From JAGZHZ01 sp963929865 (GTDB lineage Bacteria; Bacillota; Clostridia; Lachnospirales; Lachnospiraceae): DNA of 63,178 bases. Both the position numbers and the translations under genes were made by a program. Below the pieces are notes generated by a model that searched no databases, was not told where the DNA came from, and saw only the letters and a program-made list of their open reading frames with translations. Below, in pieces: positions 34,623 through 43,537 of this stretch (the first letter of the stretch is position 1; every line of letters starts with the position of its first letter). Location: positions 1-63,178 of the forward strand of contig CAWVKK010000031.1 of NCBI GenBank assembly GCA_963929865.1. The letters run 5' to 3'.

Positions 34623-36913
34623 AAGAAGGAATGTTTATCCAGGAACGCTATGAGATCCTTGACAAAATCGGCTCAGGCGGAATGGCAGACGTCTATAAGG
34701 CAAAAGATCATAAACTGAATCGCCTTGTGGCCGTAAAAGTTTTAAAGCCTGAGTTTCGGGAGGACACAGCGTTCATTTCTAAATTTCAGGTGGAGGCACA
34801 GTCAGCAGCAGGACTGGCACATCCGAACATCGTGAATGTATATGATGTGGGGGATGAAAACGGAATCTATTATATTGTGATGGAGCTGGTCGAAGGAATT
34901 ACGCTGAAGGATTATATCAGCAAGAAAGGAAAGCTTGCGGTCCGCGAGGCGACTAGCATTGCGATTCAGGTCTCTATGGGACTGGAAGCGGCGCACAACA
35001 ATTCTATCGTCCACAGGGACGTGAAGCCGCAGAATATTATCATCTCCACGGACGGCAAAGTCAAAGTGACGGATTTCGGGATTGCGAGGGCAGCGTCGGC
35101 AAATACGATCAGCTCAACGGTGATGGGGTCCGTCCACTATACCTCCCCGGAACAGGCAAGAGGCGGCTACAGCGACTATAAAAGCGACATCTATTCGCTG
35201 GGAATCACCATGTATGAGATGCTGACAGGACATGTGCCGTTCGACGGAGACACGACGGTTGCGATTGCGATCAAGCATCTGCAGGAGGAGATGCGTTCTC
35301 CAAGAGAATATGTGCCCGATCTGCCAAAGAGCATTGTCCAGATTATCTACAAATGCACGCAGAAAAGTCCGGACAGACGGTACAACGATATGGCGGAGCT
35401 GATCCGGGATCTGAAGGAATCTCTCGTAAATCCGGAAGGAGACTTTGTCGTGATCGCGCCCGTGGACACAATGGCAAAGACGCGGACGATCACAAAAGAA
35501 GAATTAGAGCAGATCCAAAATGAAAACGCTCATAAGGCCGCGGCAGAACATGAAAATGATTCGGCGGGCGGCTACACAGAGAGCGGCTACGGCGATCAGA
35601 ATTACCATGATCAGAATCAGAACGCAAACTATCCCAATTACGGCGAGAACAGCTATTACGATTCCGGTCAGTACGCAGGCGGCTATAACGGCGGCGGCTA
35701 CGGCAATTATAACGGCGGCTACAGCGGCGGCTACCAGCCCTACGGCGGCTATCCGGGGCAGGGAAATTATGATTCCTACGCAAACGGATACGGGGAATAC
35801 CAGGGATACGACCCGGAGGAGGAAGAACCAAAGGGAAGAAAATGGGAAAAAGTGCTGACAGGAATCAGCATTGTCATCGCAGTAGTCATTGTGCTGATCT
35901 TTTTGGCTCTGGCCGGAGATGCGACCGGAGTCATTGATTTAAACCAGATACGCGACACCTTGTTCCAGCAGGCGGCGGATCTCACCGGCGGACAAAGCAA
36001 TCCGGCCGGCACGGCAGAGGAAGTGAGCGTTCCGCCTCTGGCAGGAAAGACAGAAGAAGAGGCAAAGCTGCTGCTGGCACAGTATGAGCTGACGCCGAAC
36101 TATAACGGCGAGACGGCCTCCGACACGTATGCGGCAGGACAGATTGTCTCTCAAGATCCGGCAGCCGGCACCGCCGTGGCTCCAGGGACGTCTGTGACCT
36201 ATGTGGTCAGCAAAGGAGCGGAGCTGGCGGTTCCGGATGTGGAGGACTTAACGCTCAAGGAAGCCCAGACCCAGCTGGTGGATATGGGATTTGTCGTCGT
36301 AAGCGAAAATCTGTATGATCCAAATGTGGGGGACGGCTGCGTAATTGAATCAAATCCGGCAGCCGGCACAACGCTTGGAAAAGGAGAGACGGTAACGCTG
36401 AAAGTCTCACGCTACCAGGAAGGTCTCCAGGTTCAGGTAAAAGGCGTCCAGGGACAGACCTTCGAACAGGCGAGGGAAGATCTGATGAATGAAGGGCTGA
36501 TCGTCAATATCCAGGAAAAAGCCAGCAGCTCTACCGAGAAAGGATACGTCATCTCCCAGAGCCTGACGCCCAACTCCACGGTGGACATCGGAAGCAGCAT
36601 CGTGCTGACGGTGAGCACGGGACCGGACGAGGAGCCTGCAGACCAGATAGAGAGCGGATCATGGATGACGAAATGTCAGCTGACCTCTCCGTCAAACTAT
36701 AACGGGGAACAGGTCAGAATTGAGATGGAACAGGAAGGCGAGAGGACCGTTATCCTGGAAGACACTGCGGTCACATTCCCCTATACGCTGGAGTTCAAGG
36801 GGAAAGAGGGCGTAGCGCAGGGAACGGCATATCTGTACATCAAAGATCCTGACACCGGAGAATACGGAGCAGCCGTTGTCTACAACAAGATCCCGTTCTC
36901 AGAAGTGGAGTAA
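34616..36913 (+). CDS. prkC: PASTA-domain Ser/Thr protein kinase (PrkC/Stk1/PknB type)
   Basis: Membrane kinase that senses cell-wall fragments or lipid II and phosphorylates division, cell-wall and translation proteins. In its 765 residues the cytoplasmic kinase domain (about 10-275) has GSGGMADVYKA, VAVKVL, HRDVKPQNII and DFGIARA. A low-complexity Gly/Tyr/Asn-rich segment (about 315-400) follows, then one membrane span (about 415-436) and three PASTA repeats (about 465-670). A C-terminal beta domain ends the protein. Overlap with stp implies coupling. The Tyr/Gly-rich linker is unusual in length and composition. Confidence 0.96.
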   Translation: MLKEGMFIQERYEILDKIGSGGMADVYKAKDHKLNRLVAVKVLKPEFREDTAFISKFQVEAQSAAGLAHPNIVNVYDVGDENGIYYIVMELVEGITLKDYISKKGKLAVREATSIAIQVSMGLEAAHNNSIVHRDVKPQNIIISTDGKVKVTDFGIARAASANTISSTVMGSVHYTSPEQARGGYSDYKSDIYSLGITMYEMLTGHVPFDGDTTVAIAIKHLQEEMRSPREYVPDLPKSIVQIIYKCTQKSPDRRYNDMAELIRDLKESLVNPEGDFVVIAPVDTMAKTRTITKEELEQIQNENAHKAAAEHENDSAGGYTESGYGDQNYHDQNQNANYPNYGENSYYDSGQYAGGYNGGGYGNYNGGYSGGYQPYGGYPGQGNYDSYANGYGEYQGYDPEEEEPKGRKWEKVLTGISIVIAVVIVLIFLALAGDATGVIDLNQIRDTLFQQAADLTGGQSNPAGTAEEVSVPPLAGKTEEEAKLLLAQYELTPNYNGETASDTYAAGQIVSQDPAAGTAVAPGTSVTYVVSKGAELAVPDVEDLTLKEAQTQLVDMGFVVVSENLYDPNVGDGCVIESNPAAGTTLGKGETVTLKVSRYQEGLQVQVKGVQGQTFEQAREDLMNEGLIVNIQEKASSSTEKGYVISQSLTPNSTVDIGSSIVLTVSTGPDEEPADQIESGSWMTKCQLTSPSNYNGEQVRIEMEQEGERTVILEDTAVTFPYTLEFKGKEGVAQGTAYLYIKDPDTGEYGAAVVYNKIPFSEVE

Positions 36914-36916
36914 AAC

Positions 36917-37807
36917 ATGCAGGGAAAAATTATAAAAGGAATTGCCGGATTCTATTACGTAGACGTAATAGAATCCGGAGTCTATGAGTGCAGGGCAAAA
37001 GGAATTTTCCGAAAGGAAAAGCAAAAGCCTCTTGTGGGAGATCAGGTCGAAATCGACGTGATCGACGAAGAAAAAAAGACAGGAAATCTTATCAAAATTG
37101 AGGACAGAAAAAATACTTTGCTTCGACCAGCGGTAGCCAACGTCGACCAGGCGTTGGTTATTTTTGCGGTCTCGAAACCAAACCCAAACTTAGGTCTTTT
37201 GGACCGATTTCTCGTGACCATGGCGCGCCAGAATCTTGCGGCGGTCATCTGTTTTAACAAGCTGGATTTAAAAGAAGACACGGCAGAACTGAAGAGAATT
37301 TATGAAAACAGCGGATGCCGGGTGATGTTTACGAGCACAAAAACGGGGGAGGGGATCGAAGAGGTGAGAAAAATGCTTTACGGAAAGACGACAACCGTCG
37401 CCGGTCCTTCCGGCGTCGGAAAGTCTTCGATGATCAATCTTTTATACCCGCATGCGGCGATGGAGACGGGGGAAGTCAGCCAGAAGATTGACCGGGGAAA
37501 GCATACGACAAGACACAGCGAGCTGTTTCGGATAAACCCGGAGACCTACCTGATTGACACGCCGGGCTTTACCTCGCTCTATCTGGAGGATTTGGAGGCA
37601 GATCAGTTAAAAAATTATTTTTATGAGTTTTCACATGTACAGAACGGCTGCAGATTCCAGGGGTGCGTTCACGCAAAGGAACCGGACTGCGCGGTAAAAG
37701 AAGCAGTCCAAAAAGGGCAGATCAGCAGCGAGCGCTACGAGAGCTATCTCGCCCTGTATCATGAATTAAAAGAAAACAGGAGGTTTATTAAGAAAATAAA
37801 AATATAG
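36917..37807 (+). CDS. rsgA: Ribosome small-subunit-dependent GTPase RsgA
   Basis: Circularly permuted GTPase that checks late 30S maturation. In its 296 residues an N-terminal OB domain is followed by NKLD (G4), AGPSGVGKSSMIN (G1) and DTPGFTSL (G3). The C-terminal zinc site is GCRFQGCVHAKEPDC. It starts 3 bp after the kinase stop; the prkC-rsgA-rpe-thiN order matches Bacillus. Confidence 0.96.
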   Translation: MQGKIIKGIAGFYYVDVIESGVYECRAKGIFRKEKQKPLVGDQVEIDVIDEEKKTGNLIKIEDRKNTLLRPAVANVDQALVIFAVSKPNPNLGLLDRFLVTMARQNLAAVICFNKLDLKEDTAELKRIYENSGCRVMFTSTKTGEGIEEVRKMLYGKTTTVAGPSGVGKSSMINLLYPHAAMETGEVSQKIDRGKHTTRHSELFRINPETYLIDTPGFTSLYLEDLEADQLKNYFYEFSHVQNGCRFQGCVHAKEPDCAVKEAVQKGQISSERYESYLALYHELKENRRFIKKIKI

Positions 37808-38100
37808 ACAAGTTTAGACATAAAAGAGTTTGCCGTGATCAGCAATGGTATCAGAAAGAAAATAGAAAAACAATGAAAAAAAACAGCGTAGTCTTTCAAG
37901 GAAATAGGAAGATTTCAAAATACGCAGCAAAAAAAGGAAAGGAGAAGCTACTAGGCAAAATATTCAAAAACATGTGTGAACAGTATCTGGATTTTTCCAG
38001 TACAAAAGCATACACGGTGAAGCGGTCAGTCATATTTGCAAGAACTGACAATATCCCGGTGCGAGTATATTTGTCCATATTTTGAGTAGCAGGTACTGAT
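37808..38100 (+). other. Intergenic stretch before rpe, no gene supported
   Basis: 293 bp without a convincing gene. A 70-codon open frame (37873-38085) has a poly-Lys start, no ribosome binding site and no family resemblance. I see no terminator with a T-run and no good promoter. The length is odd inside an otherwise tightly packed operon. Confidence 0.5.
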
Positions 38101-38763
38101 GTGAAGATTTTATCTCCGTCAATTTTATCAGCTGATTTTAAATGCTTGGGAGAGCAGATTGAGAAAGTAGACCGCGCCGGGGCGCAGTATATCCACGTTG
38201 ATGTGATGGACGGCATGTTTGTGCCGAGCATTTCATTTGGAATGCCGGTGCTCTCCTCGATACGGTCTGCGACAGACAAGGCGATGGACGTCCATCTGAT
38301 GATCCGCAGCCCTGAGAGATATATTGAAGAATTTGCAAAATGCGGCGCAGATCTGATCACGGTTCACGCGGAAGCATGTCTGCACCTGGACAGGGCGATT
38401 CAGCAGATTAAGAGTCTGGGAGTCAGAGCAGGGGTTGCCCTAAATCCCGCGACGCCGCTCTCCGCGCTCGAATATGTGCTGGAGAAGATCGATATGGTAC
38501 TTTTGATGACAGTAAATCCAGGATTCGGAGGTCAGAAGTATCTGGAGTCGTGTACTCCTAAAATAAAGAAAATGAGAGAGTGGATCGACCGGACTGCGCC
38601 CAGCGTTGACCTGGAAGTCGACGGAGGGATCAACAAAGAGACGATCAAGACGGTTCTGGAAGCGGGGGCAAATGTGATTGTGGCAGGCTCGAGTATCTTT
38701 GGAGGAGACGCGCAGAAAAATGCGGGAGAACTCTTAGAAATCATGGAGCGGTATGAGGGGTGA
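38101..38763 (+). CDS. rpe: Ribulose-phosphate 3-epimerase
   Basis: Interconverts ribulose 5-phosphate and xylulose 5-phosphate in the pentose phosphate pathway. It is a TIM barrel of 220 residues. Metal and catalytic residues are in YIHVDVMDGMFVPSISFG, DVHLMI and VDGGI, with GFGGQKY as the phosphate-side loop. The start is GTG with a weak AGGT upstream. It overlaps the longest form of the thiamine pyrophosphokinase gene. Confidence 0.95.
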   Translation: MKILSPSILSADFKCLGEQIEKVDRAGAQYIHVDVMDGMFVPSISFGMPVLSSIRSATDKAMDVHLMIRSPERYIEEFAKCGADLITVHAEACLHLDRAIQQIKSLGVRAGVALNPATPLSALEYVLEKIDMVLLMTVNPGFGGQKYLESCTPKIKKMREWIDRTAPSVDLEVDGGINKETIKTVLEAGANVIVAGSSIFGGDAQKNAGELLEIMERYEG

Positions 38764-38767
38764 AAAC

Positions 38768-39418
38768 ATGAAGACGGCAGTGATTGTGGCGGGAGGCGCG
38801 GTAGATCCGGAATTTGTCCATTCCTTTTTGGAAACCCACCGGTACGATTATCTGATCGGGGCGGACCGCGGCGCTGAGTTTCTGAAAAAAGACGGCAGAA
38901 TTCCGACTCACATCGTAGGAGACTTTGACTCCTCCTCTAAAGAGACCATGGAATGGTTCCAAAAAAAGCAGGAGACGGAAATCCGCGCGTTTTCTCCGGA
39001 AAAGGATGCGACTGACACGCAGATTGCGGTAGAACTTGCCATGGAAAAGCAGTGCGGGACGATCTATATTTTAGGAGGGACCGGCACGAGAATCGACCAT
39101 CTGCTCGGCAACCTTCAGATTCTCTCAAAGCCTTTCCGGAAGGGCATCTGCTGTTATCTGCTGGACTCACGCAACAGAGTCCGCCTGTGCAGCCATTATC
39201 TGAAACTGAAAAAGAAAGAACAGTTCGGCACGTACGTCTCTTTGATCCCCCACAGCGAACGTGTGACGGGGCTGACGCTGAAAGGATTTTATTATCCCCT
39301 GACAGACGCCGAGCTGGACAATCAGACCTCTCTGGGCGTCAGCAACGAGATCGCGGCGGACGAAGCGGAAATTTTTTTGAAAACGGGAGAATTGTTTGTA
39401 ATCGAATCAAAGGACTGA
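38768..39418 (+). CDS. thiN: Thiamine pyrophosphokinase
   Basis: Makes thiamine pyrophosphate from thiamine and ATP. In its 216 residues the active-site segments are GADRGAEFL, IVGDFDSSS and FSPEKDATDTQIAVELA, with LGGTGTRIDHLLGNLQIL and a C-terminal beta domain (TSLGVSNEI). I chose the ATG at 38768 because GAGGGGTG precedes it. It is the last gene of the murE-to-thiN block. Confidence 0.94.
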   Translation: MKTAVIVAGGAVDPEFVHSFLETHRYDYLIGADRGAEFLKKDGRIPTHIVGDFDSSSKETMEWFQKKQETEIRAFSPEKDATDTQIAVELAMEKQCGTIYILGGTGTRIDHLLGNLQILSKPFRKGICCYLLDSRNRVRLCSHYLKLKKKEQFGTYVSLIPHSERVTGLTLKGFYYPLTDAELDNQTSLGVSNEIAADEAEIFLKTGELFVIESKD

Positions 39419-39451
39419 CGATTGCTGTCGAAACTTGCATGTCGGAACTGC

Positions 39452-39481
39452 TTGCAATTTTGTCAGAATATGTGATAAACT
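39452..39481 (+). promoter_or_regulatory. Possible promoter of ychF
   Basis: TTGCAA (39452-39457) and TAAACT (39476-39481) with an 18-bp spacer. Match is moderate. Confidence 0.35.
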
Positions 39482-39543
39482 TAACAGCGTTAAGGAATAA
39501 ATATCAGAAAAATACAAAACAAGAAACAGGAAGGAAAATACAA

Positions 39544-40641
39544 ATGAAGTTAGGTATTGTAGGTTTACCAAATGTAGGGAAAAGTACATTGTTTAATTCT
39601 TTAACAAAAGCCGGCGCAGAGTCCGCAAACTATCCGTTCTGTACGATTGACCCGAATGTAGGAGTCGTTATGGTTCCGGATGAGAGACTTCAGCTTCTCG
39701 CCGATCTCTATCACTCTGCAAAAATAACGCCGGCTGTGATCGAATTCGTGGACATTGCAGGTCTGGTAAAGGGCGCGTCCAAGGGAGAAGGTCTGGGAAA
39801 CCAGTTTCTTGCAAATATCCGTGAAGTAGACGCGATTGTCCATGTAGTCCGCTGCTTTGAGGATACGAATGTTATCCATGTCGACGGCAGCGTAGACCCG
39901 GTGCGCGACATCGAGACGATCAATCTGGAACTGATTTTTTCTGACCTGGAAATCCTGGAGAGAAGAATTTCAAAGACAGCAAGAGGCGCGAGAAACGACA
40001 AAACGCTTGCAAAGGAGCTGGATCTGCTCGACCGGATAAAAGATCACCTTGAGAGCGGAAAGCTTGCGATCACATTTGAGACAGACGACGAGGAGGAGCA
40101 GCAGTGGCTTGCGTCCTATAACCTCCTGACAGGAAAACCTGTGATCTTTGCGGCAAATGTCTCAGAGGAGGATCTGGCAGACGACGGAGCCTCCAATTCT
40201 TACGTTCAGCAGGTGCGGGAACACGCAAAAGAACAAAACAGCGAGGTATTTGTAATCTGCGCGCAGATCGAGGAAGAAATCGCAGAGCTGGACGACGACG
40301 AGAAAAAAATGTTTTTGGAGGACCTGGGATTAAAAGAGTCCGGTCTGGAGAAACTGATAAAGGCCAGCTATCATCTTTTGGGATTAATCAGCTATCTGAC
40401 GGCAGGCGAGACCGAGACAAGGGCATGGACGATTAAAAAGGGAACGAAGGCTCCGCAGGCGGCCGGAAAAATTCACTCGGATTTTGAACGCGGATTTATC
40501 CGCGCCGAGGTCGTAAACTATCAGGATCTTTTAGAATGCGGCAGCTATGCGGCGGCAAAGGAGAAAGGTCTTGTGGGGCTGGAAGGAAAAGACTATGTGG
40601 TAAAAGACGGAGATGTGATTTTGTTCCGTTTCAATGTCTGA
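39544..40641 (+). CDS. ychF: YchF/OLA1-family redox-regulated ATPase
   Basis: P-loop NTPase of the Obg-related YchF family that prefers ATP and binds ribosomes; linked to stress responses. At 365 residues it has G1 GLPNVGKST, G3 DIAGLVKGASKGEG, the altered G4 region (FAANVSEEDL, not NKxD) and a C-terminal TGS domain. The frame is open far upstream (to 39052) through thiN, but the family start MKLGIVGLPNVGKS with AGGAAGG ahead fixes the ATG at 39544. Confidence 0.96.
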   Translation: MKLGIVGLPNVGKSTLFNSLTKAGAESANYPFCTIDPNVGVVMVPDERLQLLADLYHSAKITPAVIEFVDIAGLVKGASKGEGLGNQFLANIREVDAIVHVVRCFEDTNVIHVDGSVDPVRDIETINLELIFSDLEILERRISKTARGARNDKTLAKELDLLDRIKDHLESGKLAITFETDDEEEQQWLASYNLLTGKPVIFAANVSEEDLADDGASNSYVQQVREHAKEQNSEVFVICAQIEEEIAELDDDEKKMFLEDLGLKESGLEKLIKASYHLLGLISYLTAGETETRAWTIKKGTKAPQAAGKIHSDFERGFIRAEVVNYQDLLECGSYAAAKEKGLVGLEGKDYVVKDGDVILFRFNV

Positions 40642-40666
40642 TGATACAGTATTTAGGAGAAAATAA

Positions 40667-41575
40667 ATGACAGATACGATAAGCTTTCCGAATTTGGGGA
40701 TCACTCTGAATCATGTGGGAAAGTCATTTGAGATTTTCGGGATAGAAATCGCCTTCTATGGGATTGTGGTCGGCATTGCAGTCGTCTGCGGGATTTACCT
40801 CGCTATGAACGTTGCAAAAAAGACAGGACAGGACCCGGATTTCTATTTTAATCTGGCGATCATCGCGGTCATAGCGTCTTTTGTCGGAGCGAGAATCTAC
40901 TATGTGATTTTTTCATGGGATTTTTATAAAGACAATGTGTGGGAGATCTTTGATTTTCGAAGTGGTGGTCTGGCCATTTATGGAGGTGTGATTGCAGGAG
41001 TACTGACCACCTATCTGATTGCAAAGCGGAAGAAAAAAAATTTTTTTCTGATAGCGGACACGGCGTGCACCGGTCTGATTCTGGGGCAGGTCATCGGCAG
41101 ATGGGGAAATTTTTTTAACCGGGAAGCATTCGGAGACTACACCAACAATCTGCTTGCGATGCAGCTGCCGCTGAAGGCAGTCAGACAAGGGGAAGTCACA
41201 GAAAAAATGATGGAGCATCTTCAGGTGATAGACGGGGCGCAATATATTCAGGTGCATCCGACATTTTTATACGAATCTGTGTGGAATCTCGGTGTTCTTG
41301 TATTTTTGCTTTGGTATACAAAGAGAAAAAAATTTGACGGTGAAGTTTTTTTCTTTTATTTGATGGGATATGGACTGGGAAGAATGTGGATCGAGGGCCT
41401 GCGTACGGATCAGCTTCTATTTCCGATATTTGGATTTCCGGTATCACAGGTACTGGCAGGTCTGATGGTCCTTGCTTCTCTGACGGCAATTCTTGGAAAA
41501 AGAATAAAAGAAAAAAAGCAAAAGAGAGCAGGTGGCACAAATGAATCAAAAAGAAATACTGAAACAGAGAATTGA
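40667..41575 (+). CDS. lgt: Prolipoprotein diacylglyceryl transferase
   Basis: Attaches diacylglycerol to the lipobox cysteine of prolipoproteins in the membrane. It is 302 residues with seven hydrophobic segments. Signature regions are GGLAIYGGVIAG, GRWGNFFNREAFG (with the essential Arg-Gly region) and HPTFLYESVWN. Its product would process the small lipoprotein encoded at 12240. The C-terminus is basic and overlaps the Spo0E-like gene by 35 bp. Confidence 0.95.
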   Translation: MTDTISFPNLGITLNHVGKSFEIFGIEIAFYGIVVGIAVVCGIYLAMNVAKKTGQDPDFYFNLAIIAVIASFVGARIYYVIFSWDFYKDNVWEIFDFRSGGLAIYGGVIAGVLTTYLIAKRKKKNFFLIADTACTGLILGQVIGRWGNFFNREAFGDYTNNLLAMQLPLKAVRQGEVTEKMMEHLQVIDGAQYIQVHPTFLYESVWNLGVLVFLLWYTKRKKFDGEVFFFYLMGYGLGRMWIEGLRTDQLLFPIFGFPVSQVLAGLMVLASLTAILGKRIKEKKQKRAGGTNESKRNTETEN

Positions 41576-41705
41576 AGAACAACGCCGGAAGCTGGACGGA
41601 ATGCTCACGGGAGAAACGCATTTAGATGAGATCTACAGACAGAGCGTAGAACTGGATCTGCTGATTGAGCAATATCTGGATATGGAAGAGAAAATCACAG
41701 CGTAA
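41541..41705 (+). CDS. Spo0E-like mini-protein
   Basis: A 54-residue protein that fits the Spo0E/Sda-sized aspartyl-phosphate phosphatase family. Two helices, RIEEQRRKLDG and SVELDLLIEQYL, match the family pattern ending in S-x-x-L-D-x-L-I-x-x-Y. Spo0E-type proteins dephosphorylate Spo0A~P and delay sporulation. AGGTGG precedes the ATG, which lies inside the 3' end of lgt in another frame, so translation may be coupled. Size and motif make this likely but not certain. Confidence 0.72.
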   Translation: MNQKEILKQRIEEQRRKLDGMLTGETHLDEIYRQSVELDLLIEQYLDMEEKITA

Positions 41706-41713
41706 AGGCATAA

Positions 41714-41764
41714 AAAAGGACAGGTTTTTGCAGACGAAAAGGTGCTGCGCAGATCTGTCCTTTT
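41714..41764 (+). terminator. Probable terminator after the Spo0E-like gene
   Basis: AAAAGGACAG (41714-41723) pairs with CTGTCCTTTT (41755-41764). The 31-nt interior has a smaller GCAG/CTGC pairing. The trailing T-run is only the TTTT of the stem itself. Confidence 0.5.
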
Positions 41765-41862
41765 CGAACGTATTGTCGGAAAAATTGTGCAAATTGTATA
41801 ATTTGCTCCAGCTTTAAGCGAGAGAAACTTAAATTATTTCGTTCATTTCTTTCAATTTAGGG

Positions 41863-41891
41863 TTGTATTTTAATAAGAACTGAGCTATGAT
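41863..41891 (+). promoter_or_regulatory. Putative promoter of the division/cell-wall cluster
   Basis: TTGTAT (41863-41868) and TATGAT (41886-41891) with a 17-bp spacer, 65 bp ahead of rsmH. This is where mraZ is usually found; no MraZ-binding GGGNG repeats are visible. Confidence 0.55.
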
Positions 41892-41956
41892 AAAAACACA
41901 GTCAAAATCAGAAAAAAGACAGCAAAGAGGAGAAAGCCAGATGGGAGCGATCACAT

Positions 41957-42931
41957 ATGGAATTTAAACACAAGTCGGTATTGCTGAGAGAGACGATAGA
42001 GGCGCTGCAGATCAGACCAGATGGCGTTTACGTAGACGGAACCCTCGGAGGAGGCGGTCATTCCTATGAGATCTGCAGACGGCTTTCCGACGGAGGAAGG
42101 CTGATCGGCATTGACCAGGATGCAGACGCGGTCTGCGCGGCAGGAAAAAGACTGGAAGAGTTTGGAAGCAAGGTGACGATTGTCCGGAGCAATTACCGCC
42201 AGATGAGAGAAGTCCTGGAACAGCTGAATGTGACGGCGGTGGACGGCATTTTGCTGGATCTTGGAGTCTCCTCCTACCAGCTGGACGCCGCGGAGCGCGG
42301 CTTTACATACCGCGAGAACGCGCCGCTTGATATGAGAATGGATCAGCGGCAGACGACAACAGCGAAAGATATTGTGAACGGGTACAGCGAAAAAGAGCTG
42401 TACCGGATTATACGCGACTACGGAGAAGACCGGTTCGCAAAAAATATTGCAAAGCACATTGCGGCGGCGCGGGAAAAAAAGGAGATTGAGACGACAGGAG
42501 AACTGATCGAAATCATCAAAGGCGCCATTCCCGCAAAAGTAAGAGCGTCAGGGGGACATCCCGCAAAGAGAACGTTTCAGGCGATCCGGATCGAGCTGAA
42601 CCAGGAGCTGGACGTACTGAGGGAGTCGCTCGGAGGAATGATCGATCTGTTAAAGGATCAGGGAAGAATCTGTGTGATTACCTTCCACTCTCTGGAAGAC
42701 CGGATTGTAAAGACGATCTTCCGCGAGAAAGAAGATCCGTGCATCTGCCCAAAAGAATTTCCTGTGTGCGTATGCGGCAGAAAATCGAAGGGGAAAGTGA
42801 TTACAAGAAAACCGATTGTTCCAAGCGAAGAGGAGCTTTTGGAAAACAAGCGGTCAAAAAGCTCAAAGCTGAGAGTTTTTGAACGCAGATATGAAGAAAA
42901 TACAGATTGTGCGGCGCACAAGACAGAATAG
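41957..42931 (+). CDS. rsmH: 16S rRNA (cytosine-N4)-methyltransferase RsmH (MraW)
   Basis: Methylates C1402 of 16S rRNA. At 324 residues it has the characteristic DGTLGGGGHSYEI SAM loop, GIDQDADAV, LDLGVSSYQLD and HPAKRTFQAIRIELN. It opens the division cluster. AGATGGGAGCGATC lies ahead of the ATG. Confidence 0.96.
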   Translation: MEFKHKSVLLRETIEALQIRPDGVYVDGTLGGGGHSYEICRRLSDGGRLIGIDQDADAVCAAGKRLEEFGSKVTIVRSNYRQMREVLEQLNVTAVDGILLDLGVSSYQLDAAERGFTYRENAPLDMRMDQRQTTTAKDIVNGYSEKELYRIIRDYGEDRFAKNIAKHIAAAREKKEIETTGELIEIIKGAIPAKVRASGGHPAKRTFQAIRIELNQELDVLRESLGGMIDLLKDQGRICVITFHSLEDRIVKTIFREKEDPCICPKEFPVCVCGRKSKGKVITRKPIVPSEEELLENKRSKSSKLRVFERRYEENTDCAAHKTE

Positions 42932-43000
42932 GAAAAGCAAAAGAGCGGGTGCTGTTTTGTCTGAGATACGTACAGAGAATCCAGGGGAGAATTTATAATT

Positions 43001-43522
43001 ATGAATGGAACAGTAAAAAGACCGAATAATGATTACCGAAGAAATGTCGGCAAACAAAACAATAAAATATATGTATACGGCAATACTGTTCGACAGATGA
43101 ACACAGTACCGCAGAGGAAGGCTGGAAGGACAAGACAGCAGGAGAGAACACAGACAAAAAGAGTGAGCGCTGTTTCCCGGAGAAAAAAGATCAGAGCCAG
43201 ACAGATTACGATGCCCTACGTCATGTTTTTAAGCACCGTATTGATCATAAGCCTGGCGGTCTGTATCAATTATGTACAGCTGAAGTCGGCTAATACGGCG
43301 TACCATGCAGAACTGGTCGAAAAGGAGAACAGTATCAATGCGGCGAAGATGCTTAACGATGCGAAATACGAGAGACTGATGACCTCGGTTGACCTTAATT
43401 ATGTCAGAGATGTGGCAATCAATGACATTGGCATGGTCTATCCCGAAGAAGGACAGATTATTTCCTACAGCAGCCAGGAGAGCGACTATATCAAACAGTA
43501 CAGCGATGTCCCAACAAAGTAA
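43001..43522 (+). CDS. ftsL: FtsL/DivIC-like division protein
   Basis: Single-pass membrane protein of 173 residues in the position of FtsL, the short coiled-coil partner of DivIB and DivIC in the divisome. It has a long basic cytoplasmic tail (1-68), a membrane segment (about 72-91) and an outer coiled coil (YVQLKSANTAYHAELVEKENS). DLNYVRDVAINDIGMVYPEEGQI is typical of the C-terminal FtsL region. Sequence is weakly conserved in this family, so the call rests on architecture and position. Confidence 0.78.
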   Translation: MNGTVKRPNNDYRRNVGKQNNKIYVYGNTVRQMNTVPQRKAGRTRQQERTQTKRVSAVSRRKKIRARQITMPYVMFLSTVLIISLAVCINYVQLKSANTAYHAELVEKENSINAAKMLNDAKYERLMTSVDLNYVRDVAINDIGMVYPEEGQIISYSSQESDYIKQYSDVPTK

Positions 43523-43537
43523 GTAGGTGTAAAAAAA

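Noticed and set aside
37873..38085. 70-codon ORF between rsgA and rpe
   Set aside because: Poly-Lys start with no Shine-Dalgarno and no recognisable domain. Kept only as an intergenic note.
39426..39432. TGTCGAA (Spo0A-box heptamer) after thiN
   Set aside because: A seven-base match is expected by chance several times in this window and it is not placed at a clear promoter.
39052..39543. Long in-frame upstream extension of ychF
   Set aside because: It runs through thiN in another frame. The family start and ribosome site are at 39544.
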